In this document: positions 57,019-64,000 of the stretch, piece by piece
Numbering within the stretch: the first letter of the stretch is position 1
Layout: each line of letters opens with the position of its first letter
Assembly: GCF_036182465.1 (NCBI RefSeq)
Contig: NZ_CP108081.1
Coordinates: 2,728,001 to 2,792,000 of the forward strand
DNA: 64,000 bases
Source: Streptomyces sp. NBC_00258
Lineage (GTDB): Bacteria > Actinomycetota > Actinomycetes > Streptomycetales > Streptomycetaceae
Direction of reading: 5' to 3'
The notes under the pieces: generated by a model
Seen by the model: only the letters and a program-made list of their open reading frames with translations
Databases searched by the model: none
Told to the model about the DNA's origin: nothing
Translations under genes and position numbers: made by a program

Positions 57019-57564
57019 TCAGATCGCTCGCGCGGGTGCGAGTGGGAGCGCCGACCAGATCACCTTGCCGCCTGTTGCCGTGTGTTCCACGTCGCAGACT
57101 CCGCCTGCCTCCCTCGTGACCTCGCGGACCAGGAGGAGGCCACGGCCGCCTGTCTGGCCGTGGTCGGCCTCCAGGGCGGTCGGGCGGTAGGGGTGGTTGT
57201 CCTCGACGGAGACCCGCACCCACTCGGCGCCGACGGCGATCTCCACGGCGAGCATCGGGGAGAGCAGTGCCGCGTGCCGGACCGCGTTGGTGACCAGCTC
57301 CGAGACGATCAGCAGGAGCCCCTGGACCAGTTCGTCCGAGACGGGTACGCCCTGGCGGGCCAGCAGGTCACGGACGGCGTGCCGCGCCTGCGGTACCGAG
57401 GCGTCGACGGCGGGAGCGGTGAACCGCCACACCCCCTCGTACGGCAGCGGGCCCGGCGGTCTGACATCGGGGGGCATCTCCCCGCCGCCTTCAGGGCGTG
57501 GGCCGGACCCCCGCCCCTGGTCGTCCATCGTCCGGTCGCCGCCCTTGCGCTCGATTGTCACCAC
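57019..57564 (-). CDS. RsbW-like serine kinase / anti-sigma ATPase
   Basis: A 181-residue single-domain HATPase_c protein. LLLIVSELVTNAVRHA is the N box and TGGRGLLLVREVTREAG the G box. Streptomyces has many such anti-sigma-like kinases; partners are not in the window. An internal ATG (MDDQGRG) at codon 13 or a further Met is a possible start. The N-terminal about 45 residues are Pro/Gly-rich and disordered. Confidence 0.88.
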   Translation of the reverse strand: MVTIERKGGDRTMDDQGRGSGPRPEGGGEMPPDVRPPGPLPYEGVWRFTAPAVDASVPQARHAVRDLLARQGVPVSDELVQGLLLIVSELVTNAVRHAALLSPMLAVEIAVGAEWVRVSVEDNHPYRPTALEADHGQTGGRGLLLVREVTREAGGVCDVEHTATGGKVIWSALPLAPARAI

Positions 57565-57824
57565 ACGTCGAGTGTTGGTAACGCGCTGGTCCGTACCGGA
57601 TAACTGAACAGAAGTCAGCGAGTATCGGCGATTTCTGATCGCCTACGCATGACACCGTCAGCTGTGGGACCGATCCTGTCTGTCTTGTGCCGAATCCGGA
57701 ACTCTTCGGGTTGTACGGGTTTGCTCCGTGACGGGATCACGACGCACCGCCCGCCTCATCCGGTCCCTACCAGTCCCGGGCCTGCTTGATCGTGCGTTCG
57801 ACGAGGGCGGATAGCATCCGGCCC
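57565..57824. other. Divergent promoter region, anti-sigma gene - crotonase gene
   Basis: A 260-bp spacer. TAGCAT at 57812-57817 lies 7 nt before the ATG at 57825, pointing to a leaderless transcript for the crotonase gene. Nothing else firm was seen. Confidence 0.4.
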
Positions 57825-58598
57825 ATGGAGCCGCAGCTGCTGCACAGCGTCACCGACGGGGTCGCCACCGTCGTCATCCACCATCCGGCGAAGCGCAACG
57901 CCATGACGGCGGACATGTGGCGGGCGCTGCCGCCGCTGCTCGACACACTGGCCGCCGACCCCGCCGTACGCGTCCTCGTGCTCACCGGCGAGGGCGGGAC
58001 GTTCTGCGCCGGCGCCGACATCTCCTCGCTGCGGGGTTCGTCGGGAGAGGCGCAGGGGCTGGCCGTACGGGCCGAAGAGGCGCTCGCAGCGTTCGCCAAG
58101 CCGACGCTCGCTGCCGTACGCGGCTTCTGCGTGGGCGGTGGGTGTCAGCTCGCGGCGGCGTGCGATCTGCGGTTCGCGGACGAGGAGGCGTCCTTCGGGA
58201 TCACTCCGGCGAAGCTGGGGATCGTCTACGCGTCCTCCTCCACCCGGCGGTTGGTGTCCCTCGTGGGGCCCGCCACCGCCAAGTACCTGTTGTTCTCGGG
58301 TGAGTTGATCGACGCGGAGCGTGCGCTGCGTTCCGGCCTGGTGGACGAGGTGCTGCCGGGCGGCGAACTCGACAAGCGGGTCGCGGAGTTCAGCCGGATC
58401 CTCGTCTCACGTTCGCAGTTGACGCAGGCCGCGGCGAAGGAGTTCGCCGACGGGCGGACGGACCGGGACGCCTACTGGGCGCGGCAGGCGCGCGACGGCG
58501 GCGACACCGCGGAAGGGGTCGCCGCCTTCCTGGAGCGCCGGCGGCCCGACTTCACCTGGACCACGCCCGCGTCCGGGCCGCCGGCTACGCCACGTTGA
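57825..58598 (+). CDS. Enoyl-CoA hydratase/isomerase-family (crotonase fold) protein
   Basis: A 257-residue crotonase-fold protein. The first oxyanion-hole strand is GTFCAGADISSL and the second is RGFCVGGGCQLAAACDLRFADEEASFG. Where classic hydratases carry PEI-x-LG and GGTQRL with two catalytic Glu, this has ITPAKLGIVYASSSTRRL, so both Glu are absent. It may be an isomerase, hydrolase or other crotonase rather than a hydratase. It overlaps the convergent DJ-1 gene by 14 bp at the 3' end. Confidence 0.85.
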   Translation: MEPQLLHSVTDGVATVVIHHPAKRNAMTADMWRALPPLLDTLAADPAVRVLVLTGEGGTFCAGADISSLRGSSGEAQGLAVRAEEALAAFAKPTLAAVRGFCVGGGCQLAAACDLRFADEEASFGITPAKLGIVYASSSTRRLVSLVGPATAKYLLFSGELIDAERALRSGLVDEVLPGGELDKRVAEFSRILVSRSQLTQAAAKEFADGRTDRDAYWARQARDGGDTAEGVAAFLERRRPDFTWTTPASGPPATPR

Positions 58599-59220
58599 AG
58601 CGGCTGCCCGAACGGAACCGCTCGACGAGGTGGGCCGGGGCCTTCTGCGGTGAGCCCGCGTCGTAGGGCGGCTGCGGGTCGTACTCCGTCAACAGCTGTA
58701 CCGCCTGGGCGTGTTCGTCGCCCGCGATCCTGCCGAGCAGCGTGAGCCCCATGTCGATGCCGGACGAGACGCCGGCCGCCGTGACGTACTTGCCGTCGGT
58801 CACGACCCGCTCACCGGTCGGCTCGGCGCCGAAGTGCTTCAGGTGATCGAGGGCCAGCCAGTGGGAGGTCGCGCGGCGGCCCTTCAGGAGCCCGGCCGCC
58901 GCGAGCAGCAGTGAACCGGTGCACACGGATGTCGTCCAGGTGCTCGTGGCATCCACCGCGCGCAGCCAGTCGAGGAGTACCTCGTTCTCCATCTGCGAGG
59001 TCTGGCCGGGGCCGCCTGGAACCACGACGATGTCGGGGGTCGGGACCTCGGCGAGGGTCTTGTCGGCGGTGATGGCCAGGTTGCCGGTGTCCGTGCGGAC
59101 GGGGCCCGTTTGTTCGGCGACGAAGACCGTTTCCGAGTCCGGGAGGCGGCCGAGGGTTTCGTAGGGGCCTACCGCGTCAAGGGCGGTGAAGCGGTCGAAG
59201 AGGACGATGGCGATTTGCAT
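58585..59220 (-). CDS. DJ-1/PfpI family protein (isonitrile-hydratase-like)
   Basis: A 211-residue class-I glutamine-amidotransferase-like protein. VVVPGGPGQ holds the conserved oxyanion loop, and SVCTGSLLLAAAGLL the nucleophilic Cys, with the following ATSHW supplying the His. It is close in layout to the N-terminal domain of the GlxA-like regulator 138 bp upstream, which suggests a functional pair. The substrate is unknown. Confidence 0.87.
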   Translation of the reverse strand: MQIAIVLFDRFTALDAVGPYETLGRLPDSETVFVAEQTGPVRTDTGNLAITADKTLAEVPTPDIVVVPGGPGQTSQMENEVLLDWLRAVDATSTWTTSVCTGSLLLAAAGLLKGRRATSHWLALDHLKHFGAEPTGERVVTDGKYVTAAGVSSGIDMGLTLLGRIAGDEHAQAVQLLTEYDPQPPYDAGSPQKAPAHLVERFRSGSRFNVA

Positions 59221-59275
59221 GGCATGCCTTTCGTTTCCTGGGGTGCGGAGGTCTGCGCGTTCCGTGCGGGTCGTG

Positions 59276-59290
59276 TGTGGCTGGTCGCGC
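59276..59290. repeat. Copy 2 of dispersed intergenic repeat
   Basis: TGTGGCTGGTCGCGC, as at 56957-56971, is followed here by CCCGCGGCGGAGCCGCAAA and a GCCCC-N4-GGGGC hairpin. It lies between two minus-strand genes. Confidence 0.7.
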
Positions 59291-59358
59291 CCCGCGGCGG
59301 AGCCGCAAATGTCAGCGCCCCGCGCCCCTGGCGGGGGCGGTCGTGGGCCGGCGCCTGA

Positions 59359-60327
59359 TCACGAGATCCGTGTCGTGTGGAAGCGGCGGCGGTACTCCGC
59401 CGGAGCCGAGCCCAGGGTCCTGATGAACGCCCGGCGCATTGCCTCCGGCGTGCCGTAGCCGCTCGACCGGGCGATCTGCTCCACTCCGTCCGTGGTGTCC
59501 TCCAGCAGGCGGCGGGCGTGTTCGAGGCGGACGGTGTCGACGTAGCGGCCGGGGGTCATGCCCGTCTCGGCCTGGAAGGCGCGGGCGAAGTGGCGGGGCG
59601 AGAGGCGGGCGCGAGCCGCGAGCGACTCGACGCACAGGTCGTCGCCGGGGTGCTCGGTGATCCAGTGCTGGACCTCGCGGAGCGGTTCGCGGCGGGCTGT
59701 CTGCGCGGAGAGCTGGGCACTGAACTGGGCCTGGCTCCCCGGGCGCCGGAGGAAGACGACGAGGTACCGGGCGACGCTGAGCGCGGCGTCCCGGCCGAGG
59801 TCCTCCTCGACCAGCGCGAGGGCGAGGTCGATCCCGGCGGTGACACCGGCCGAGGTGGCCACGTTGCCGTCGCGTACGTAGATGGGGTCCGGGTCGACCT
59901 CGATGGCCGGGTGGTCGCCGGCGAGCCGGTCGCAGTACGCCCAGTGGGTCGTCACGCGGCGGCCGTCCAGGAGGCCTGCCTCCGCCAGCAGGATCGCGCC
60001 GGTGCAGACGGAGACCAGGCGGTCGGCGCGCGGGCCGTGCTCGCGCAGCCAGTCGATCACGCGCGGATCGGGACCGCGCGTGCCTCTGCCTCCCGGAACG
60101 AGCAGGGTGTGCGGCGCCGGCGCCTCGGCCAGGGCGTGGTCCGGGACGAGGGTCAGGCCACTTGAGGTGCGTACGGGAGCACCGTCCAGGGAGGCGGTGT
60201 GGATGCGGTACGTCTCTCCGGGCTTGCCGACGTAGGTGTCTGCCCCGGCGAAGACCTCCACGGGGCCCGTGACGTCGAGGCTCTGGACGCCGTCGAAGAG
60301 GACCACGAGAACGGTTCGGTGCGCCAT
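59359..60327 (-). CDS. GlxA family AraC-type regulator
   Basis: A 322-residue regulator with two domains. The N-terminal DJ-1/PfpI-like domain has LLVPGGRG and SVCTGAILLAEAGLL. The C-terminal AraC domain, residues about 215-320, includes SLAARARLSPRHFARAFQAETGMTPGRYVDTVRLEHARRLLE and the second HTH IARSSGYGTPEAMRRAFIRTLG. It probably senses a small molecule and controls the neighbouring DJ-1 gene. Confidence 0.92.
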   Translation of the reverse strand: MAHRTVLVVLFDGVQSLDVTGPVEVFAGADTYVGKPGETYRIHTASLDGAPVRTSSGLTLVPDHALAEAPAPHTLLVPGGRGTRGPDPRVIDWLREHGPRADRLVSVCTGAILLAEAGLLDGRRVTTHWAYCDRLAGDHPAIEVDPDPIYVRDGNVATSAGVTAGIDLALALVEEDLGRDAALSVARYLVVFLRRPGSQAQFSAQLSAQTARREPLREVQHWITEHPGDDLCVESLAARARLSPRHFARAFQAETGMTPGRYVDTVRLEHARRLLEDTTDGVEQIARSSGYGTPEAMRRAFIRTLGSAPAEYRRRFHTTRIS

Positions 60328-60447
60328 GTACCCGATTCTTCGCGAGCTGGGAGATGGCCGCAATGACGAGTACCCCACCTTTCCTGCCATCGAGCCATGC
60401 CGAGGACCTGGACGACCGACCCGATCACCGCCCCGCCATTCCGTACG

Positions 60448-60467
60448 TACCAACCAGTCGGTAACGT
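60448..60467 (+). promoter_or_regulatory. TetR-like operator and -10 box of SCO6745-family gene
   Basis: TACCAACCAGTCGGTA (60448-60463) is an imperfect palindrome, 12 of 16 positions symmetric, of the TACC-N8-GGTA kind bound by several TetR proteins. It overlaps a TAACGT -10-like box (60462-60467) lying 7 nt before the ATG at 60475, so the transcript is probably leaderless and repressible. Confidence 0.5.
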
Positions 60468-60474
60468 GCCCGGC

Positions 60475-61341
60475 ATGACCACAGCCCTGCCGGAGCGCGC
60501 CGGACGCCGATGTCACAACGTCCTCAACCCCCTGCACTCGACCCACTACTTCTCGCCGGATCTCGCGGAGCAGCTGGCGGGGGTCGGTGTCACGGACCGC
60601 AACGCCGCGTACTTCGCGGTGCGTGCCGCGGCCATGGGACCGGTGGGCGCGGGCACGGTGACGGCGACGTTCTACAACTTCCGCCATGACCTGGTCGCGC
60701 GGCACGTGCCCGAGGTGTGGCGGGCCGCCTCTCCCGAGGTGGTGCTCGCGGCACGCGCGCGTGCCGCGGACGCGACACTGCGGCGGCTGCTCGGGGACGA
60801 GATGATCGCGTCCGAGGAGGTCGCCGAGGCGGCGGCGCTCGCGCTGCGCGCGGCAGAGGCGTGCACCCGTACCGCCCGCCCGCTGTACGCCGCGCACGCG
60901 GATCTGCCGGTCCCCGGCGAGCCGCACCTCGCGCTGTGGCACGCGGCCACGCTGTTGCGCGAGCACCGTGGCGACGGGCATCTCGCGGTGCTGCTCGACG
61001 CGGAACTCGACCCCCTGGAGGCGCTGGTGAGCCACACCGCGACCGGCAAGGGAATGGCCCCGAGGTGGGTCCTCGCCACGCGCGGCTGGGCCCGCGAGGA
61101 CTGGGACGCGGCGGTGAGCCGGCTCAAGGAGCGCGGACTGCTGAACGCCGAGGGCGAACTGACGGAGGCGGGGGTCGCCCTGCGCAAGGAGATCGAGGCA
61201 CGGACGGACCGCCTCGACGCGGCCCCGTACGAGCATCTGGGCGCCCCGGGCGTCGAACGCCTCACCGAGCTGGCCACGGGGCTGCTCATGGCGGCGATGG
61301 CCGCGGGGGCCTTCCCGGAGGGCATGATCGGCAAGAACTGA
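60475..61341 (+). CDS. SCO6745-family protein
   Basis: A 288-residue, mostly alpha-helical protein of the actinobacterial SCO6745 family. RCHNVLNPLHSTHYFSPD at the start and VRAAAMGPVGAGTVTATFYNFRH next are recognisable. The C-terminal part resembles a winged helix (WDAAVSRLKERGLLNAEGELTEAGVALRKEIE), so a DNA-linked role is possible. It is probably leaderless and under a TetR-like operator. Confidence 0.82.
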   Translation: MTTALPERAGRRCHNVLNPLHSTHYFSPDLAEQLAGVGVTDRNAAYFAVRAAAMGPVGAGTVTATFYNFRHDLVARHVPEVWRAASPEVVLAARARAADATLRRLLGDEMIASEEVAEAAALALRAAEACTRTARPLYAAHADLPVPGEPHLALWHAATLLREHRGDGHLAVLLDAELDPLEALVSHTATGKGMAPRWVLATRGWAREDWDAAVSRLKERGLLNAEGELTEAGVALRKEIEARTDRLDAAPYEHLGAPGVERLTELATGLLMAAMAAGAFPEGMIGKN

Positions 61342-61488
61342 GCATGGCGGGGGCACGGCGAAGGGGCCCGTCGTCGGCCACACGCGCGTGGCTTGCGGGG
61401 CGCGCTCGCCCGGCCAGGATTCGGAACCCCGTGACGAGGTACTCGGTCCTTCCCGGCCGTACCGGCCGGAAGAGGAAAGGGGAAACAC

Positions 61489-61632
61489 GTGTTCCGTGCC
61501 ATCGCAGACGTGTTGCGGCAGATCGGCGGGGCCATCGCCACGGTTGTGACACTGCCGTTCCGGGCTCTGGCCCGGCTGTTCGGCGGCGCCTCACAGTCGA
61601 CGCGGCGCGGCGGGCGGGCCCGCAGGGCCTGA
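61489..61632 (+). CDS. LPFR-motif small protein
   Basis: A 47-codon ORF starting GTG: an amphipathic or hydrophobic stretch VFRAIADVLRQIGGAIATVV, then TLPFRALARLFGG and an Arg-rich tail SQSTRRGGRARRA. It matches the actinobacterial LPFR small proteins. AGGAAAGGGG lies just upstream and a strong hairpin follows. It is likely to associate with the membrane; function unknown. Confidence 0.72.
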   Translation: MFRAIADVLRQIGGAIATVVTLPFRALARLFGGASQSTRRGGRARRA

Positions 61633-61647
61633 CCGCGGACCGCCACC

Positions 61648-61680
61648 GGAGCCGGACACGCCACGGGCGTGTCCGGCTCC
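61648..61680 (+). terminator. Terminator after LPFR gene
   Basis: A perfect 15-bp stem (61648-61662 with 61666-61680) with a 3-nt loop begins 15 bp beyond the stop. Confidence 0.8.
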
Positions 61681-61791
61681 CCGCGTGTTCCGTTGCCGCG
61701 CCGGGGCCCTCTTCGCCGCCCTGATCCCCCGTTGTCGGTGCCACCTGCCACAATTGCCGCGCAACCTCAGTCAAGAAGGCGGTACGGGATC

Positions 61792-64000
61792 GTGACGACA
61801 CCCCTCGTAGGGTCCATCGAAGGCAGGATCGCCGAGGAACTCGGCGTACGGGAGCGGCAGGTCAAGGCCGCCGTCGACTTGCTCGACGGCGGATCGACGG
61901 TGCCCTTCATCGCCCGCTACCGCAAGGAAGCGACCGAGATGCTCGACGACGCGCAGCTGCGCACGCTCGAGGAACGGCTGCGCTATCTGCGGGAGCTGGA
62001 GGAGCGGCGCACGGCGATCCTCGACTCGGTGCGCGAGCAGGGCAAGCTCACCGACGAGCTGGCGGCGCAGATCCGTGGCGCCGAGACCAAGGCGCGGCTG
62101 GAGGACATCTACCTGCCGTTCAAGCCGAAGCGGCGCACGAAGGCCCAGATCGCCCGTGAGGCGGGCCTGGAGCCGCTGGCCGAGGGGCTGCTCGGCGACC
62201 CGTCCGTCGACCCGCTCGCCGCGGCCACGGCCTTCGTGGACGCCGACAAGGGCGTCGCCGACCCGCAGGCCGCCCTGGACGGCGCCCGCGCGATCCTCAC
62301 CGAGCGGTTCTCGGAGGACGCCGACCTGATCGGCGAGCTGCGCGAGCGCATGTGGGTGCGGGGCCGGCTGGCCGCCAAGGTGAAGGACGGCAAGGAGGAG
62401 GCGGGCGCCAAGTTCGCCGACTACTTCGACTTCGCCGAGCCCTTCACCGACCTGCCCTCGCACCGCATCCTCGCCATGCTGCGCGGCGAGAAGGAAGAGG
62501 TCCTGGAACTCGTCCTGGAGCCCGAGGAGCCCTCCGAACAGCCCGGCCCGTCCTCGTACGAGGGGATCGTCGCCCACCGTTTCGGGATCGCCGAGCGCGG
62601 GCGTCCCGCCGACAAGTGGCTGACGGACACGGTCCGTTGGGCCTGGCGCACCCGGCTGCTCGTCCACCTCGGCATCGACATGCGGATGCGGCTGCGGACG
62701 GCCGCCGAGGACGAGGCGGTCAACGTCTTCGCGGCGAACCTCCGCGACCTGCTGCTCGCCGCCCCGGCGGGCACGCGCTCCACGCTGGGCCTCGACCCGG
62801 GTTTCCGTACGGGCGTGAAGGTGGCCGTGGTCGACGCGACCGGCAAGGTCGTCGCCACGGACGTCATCTACCCGCACGTCCCGGCGAACAAGTGGGACGA
62901 GGCCATCGCCAAGCTCGCCCGGCTCGCCAAGGAGCACGCGGTCGAGCTGATCTCCATCGGCAACGGCACGGCGTCCCGCGAGACGGACAAGCTCGCCGGT
63001 GAACTCATCGCCAAGCACCCGGAGTTGAAGCTCACGAAGGTGATGGTGTCGGAGGCCGGCGCGTCCGTGTACTCGGCGTCGGCGTTCGCCTCGGCGGAGC
63101 TGCCCGGCATGGACGTGTCGCTGCGCGGCGCCGTCTCCATCGCCCGCCGTCTGCAGGACCCGCTCGCCGAGCTGGTCAAGATCGACCCGAAGTCGATCGG
63201 CGTCGGCCAGTACCAGCACGACCTGTCCGAGGTGAAGCTCTCGCGCTCCCTCGACGCGGTCGTGGAGGACTGTGTGAACGGCGTGGGCGTGGACGTGAAC
63301 ACGGCCTCGGCCCCGCTGCTCTCCCGGGTCTCCGGCATCACCTCAGGACTCGCCGAGAACATCGTGGCGCACCGCGACTCGAACGGCCCCTTCACCTCGC
63401 GCACGGCGCTGAAGAACGTGGCACGGCTCGGCCCCAAGGCGTACGAGCAGTGCGCGGGCTTCCTGCGGATCCGTGGCGGTGACGACCCGTTGGACGCGTC
63501 GAGCGTGCACCCCGAGGCGTATCCCGTGGTGCGGCGGATGGTGAAGACGGCGGGCAGCGAGGTCGCCTCGCTGGTCGGCAACACGAGTGTGCTGCGGTCT
63601 CTGAGGCCGGACGACTTCGTGGACGAGACCTTCGGTCTGCCGACCGTGACCGACATCCTGAAGGAGCTTGAGAAGCCGGGGCGCGACCCGCGGCCCGCCT
63701 TCAAGACGGCCACCTTCAAGGACGGTGTGGAGAAGATCTCCGACCTGGCCCCCGGGATGGTGCTCGAAGGGGTCGTGACGAACGTTGCCGCCTTCGGTGC
63801 CTTCGTGGACGTCGGCGTCCATCAGGACGGTCTGGTGCACGTGTCCGCGATGTCCAAGACGTTCGTGAAGGACCCGCGGGACGTGGTGAAGTCCGGTGAC
63901 ATCGTCAAGGTGAAGGTTCTTGAGGTCGACATCCCGCGCAAGCGGATCTCGCTGACGCTGCGCCTCGACGACGAGGCGGCGGCCCCCGGTGAGGGGCGCC
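61792..64000 (+). CDS. tex: Tex-type S1 RNA-binding protein (cut by window end)
   Basis: The visible 736 codons are most of a Tex-family protein. The N-terminal HTH region is VGSIEGRIAEELGVRERQV, followed by RYRKEATEMLDD and DIYLPFKPKRRTKAQIAREAGLEPLA. A YqgF/RNase-H-like domain (LGLDPGFRTGVKVAVVD, ISIGNGTASRETD) comes next, then HhH repeats (VNTASAPLLSRVSGITSGLAENIV), and an S1 domain (GMVLEGVVTNVAAFGAFVDVGVHQDGLVHVSAMS) reaches the end. Tex binds nucleic acid and acts in transcription. GTG 61792 follows GAAGGCGG. The C terminus is outside the window. Confidence 0.94.
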   Translation, partial: MTTPLVGSIEGRIAEELGVRERQVKAAVDLLDGGSTVPFIARYRKEATEMLDDAQLRTLEERLRYLRELEERRTAILDSVREQGKLTDELAAQIRGAETKARLEDIYLPFKPKRRTKAQIAREAGLEPLAEGLLGDPSVDPLAAATAFVDADKGVADPQAALDGARAILTERFSEDADLIGELRERMWVRGRLAAKVKDGKEEAGAKFADYFDFAEPFTDLPSHRILAMLRGEKEEVLELVLEPEEPSEQPGPSSYEGIVAHRFGIAERGRPADKWLTDTVRWAWRTRLLVHLGIDMRMRLRTAAEDEAVNVFAANLRDLLLAAPAGTRSTLGLDPGFRTGVKVAVVDATGKVVATDVIYPHVPANKWDEAIAKLARLAKEHAVELISIGNGTASRETDKLAGELIAKHPELKLTKVMVSEAGASVYSASAFASAELPGMDVSLRGAVSIARRLQDPLAELVKIDPKSIGVGQYQHDLSEVKLSRSLDAVVEDCVNGVGVDVNTASAPLLSRVSGITSGLAENIVAHRDSNGPFTSRTALKNVARLGPKAYEQCAGFLRIRGGDDPLDASSVHPEAYPVVRRMVKTAGSEVASLVGNTSVLRSLRPDDFVDETFGLPTVTDILKELEKPGRDPRPAFKTATFKDGVEKISDLAPGMVLEGVVTNVAAFGAFVDVGVHQDGLVHVSAMSKTFVKDPRDVVKSGDIVKVKVLEVDIPRKRISLTLRLDDEAAAPGEGR

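Noticed and set aside
57786..57824. Upstream GTG-like starts for the crotonase gene
   Set aside because: The TAGCAT box 7 nt before ATG 57825 favours the ATG as a leaderless start.
61771..63219. A 482-codon minus-strand frame opposite tex
   Set aside because: Antisense to a well-conserved gene; no independent support.

Overview
The window is a 64 kb piece of a high-GC actinobacterial chromosome, almost certainly Streptomyces or a very close relative. The evidence is the strong G/C third-position bias, many GTG starts, a cvnABCD conservon, a c-di-AMP riboswitch ahead of a LysM/M23 peptidase, leaderless genes behind TAGGGT-type -10 boxes, and a hopanoid cluster in the order known from S. coelicolor. 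No rRNA, CRISPR, prophage, transposase or IS was seen; one tRNA (Pro-GGG) is present.

Layout. 1-2.3 kb: the 5' end of a TetR gene divergent from an NAD(P)-binding reductase, a PPOX-class flavin/F420 protein and a haloalkane-dehalogenase-like hydrolase. 2.4-4.9 kb: a decayed polysaccharide locus with remnants of a lipoprotein, a GH43-like glycosidase and a sulfatase next to an intact formylglycine-generating enzyme. 5-8.6 kb: tRNA-Pro, a split transketolase behind a MerR/SoxR-type operator, and an MFS exporter. 8.7-13.6 kb: YjbR protein, GNAT/XRE-cupin pair, LysR regulator, and the threonine catabolic pair kbl-tdh. 13.9-17.3 kb: divergent Gfo/Idh oxidoreductase and DUF2264 protein. 17.4-21.8 kb: conservon cvnABCD plus a GAF protein. 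22.2-29 kb: NAPE-PLD-like metallohydrolase, amino-acid dehydrogenase with TetR regulator and duplicated operators, SGNH hydrolase, DUF6250 protein, riboswitch-controlled peptidase. 29.1-32.2 kb: GH36 alpha-galactosidase and a tyrosine phosphatase.

32.2-46.2 kb is the hopanoid (hpn) cluster on the minus strand. Read from its promoter end the order is hpnC, hpnD, a 46-codon ORF (DUF6380), hpnE, a polyprenyl diphosphate synthase, shc/hpnF, hpnG, hpnH, ispG, dxs and an hpnO-like aminotransferase, followed by an XRE-cupin regulator and a tiny membrane protein (DUF6126). HpnC/D/E make squalene from farnesyl diphosphate, Shc cyclises it, HpnH and HpnG add and trim the ribosyl side chain, and the aminotransferase probably makes aminobacteriohopanetriol. 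Embedded dxs and ispG, with idi at 56.3 kb, supply C5 units.

46.5-54.9 kb holds an envelope-polymer locus: a Wzm/Wzt-type ABC exporter, a GT2 glycosyltransferase, two CDP-alcohol phosphotransferase-fold proteins, a glycerol-1-phosphate-dehydrogenase-like enzyme, a sugar-phosphate nucleotidyltransferase and galE. Its product is unknown; a phospho-polyol glycopolymer or glycolipid is the best inference. 55-64 kb: CDF metal transporter, idi, RsbW-like ATPase, crotonase-fold protein, a DJ-1/PfpI enzyme beside a GlxA-type regulator, an SCO6745-family protein, an LPFR small protein and tex (cut by the window end).

The points most worth following are the envelope-polymer locus and its CTG-started gene, the duplicated operators at 23.55-23.62 kb and 32.99-33.02 kb, the SoxR-like box before the split transketolase, the small coupled ORF inside the hpn operon, and the basic tail on Dxs. 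All functions are inferred from sequence alone.
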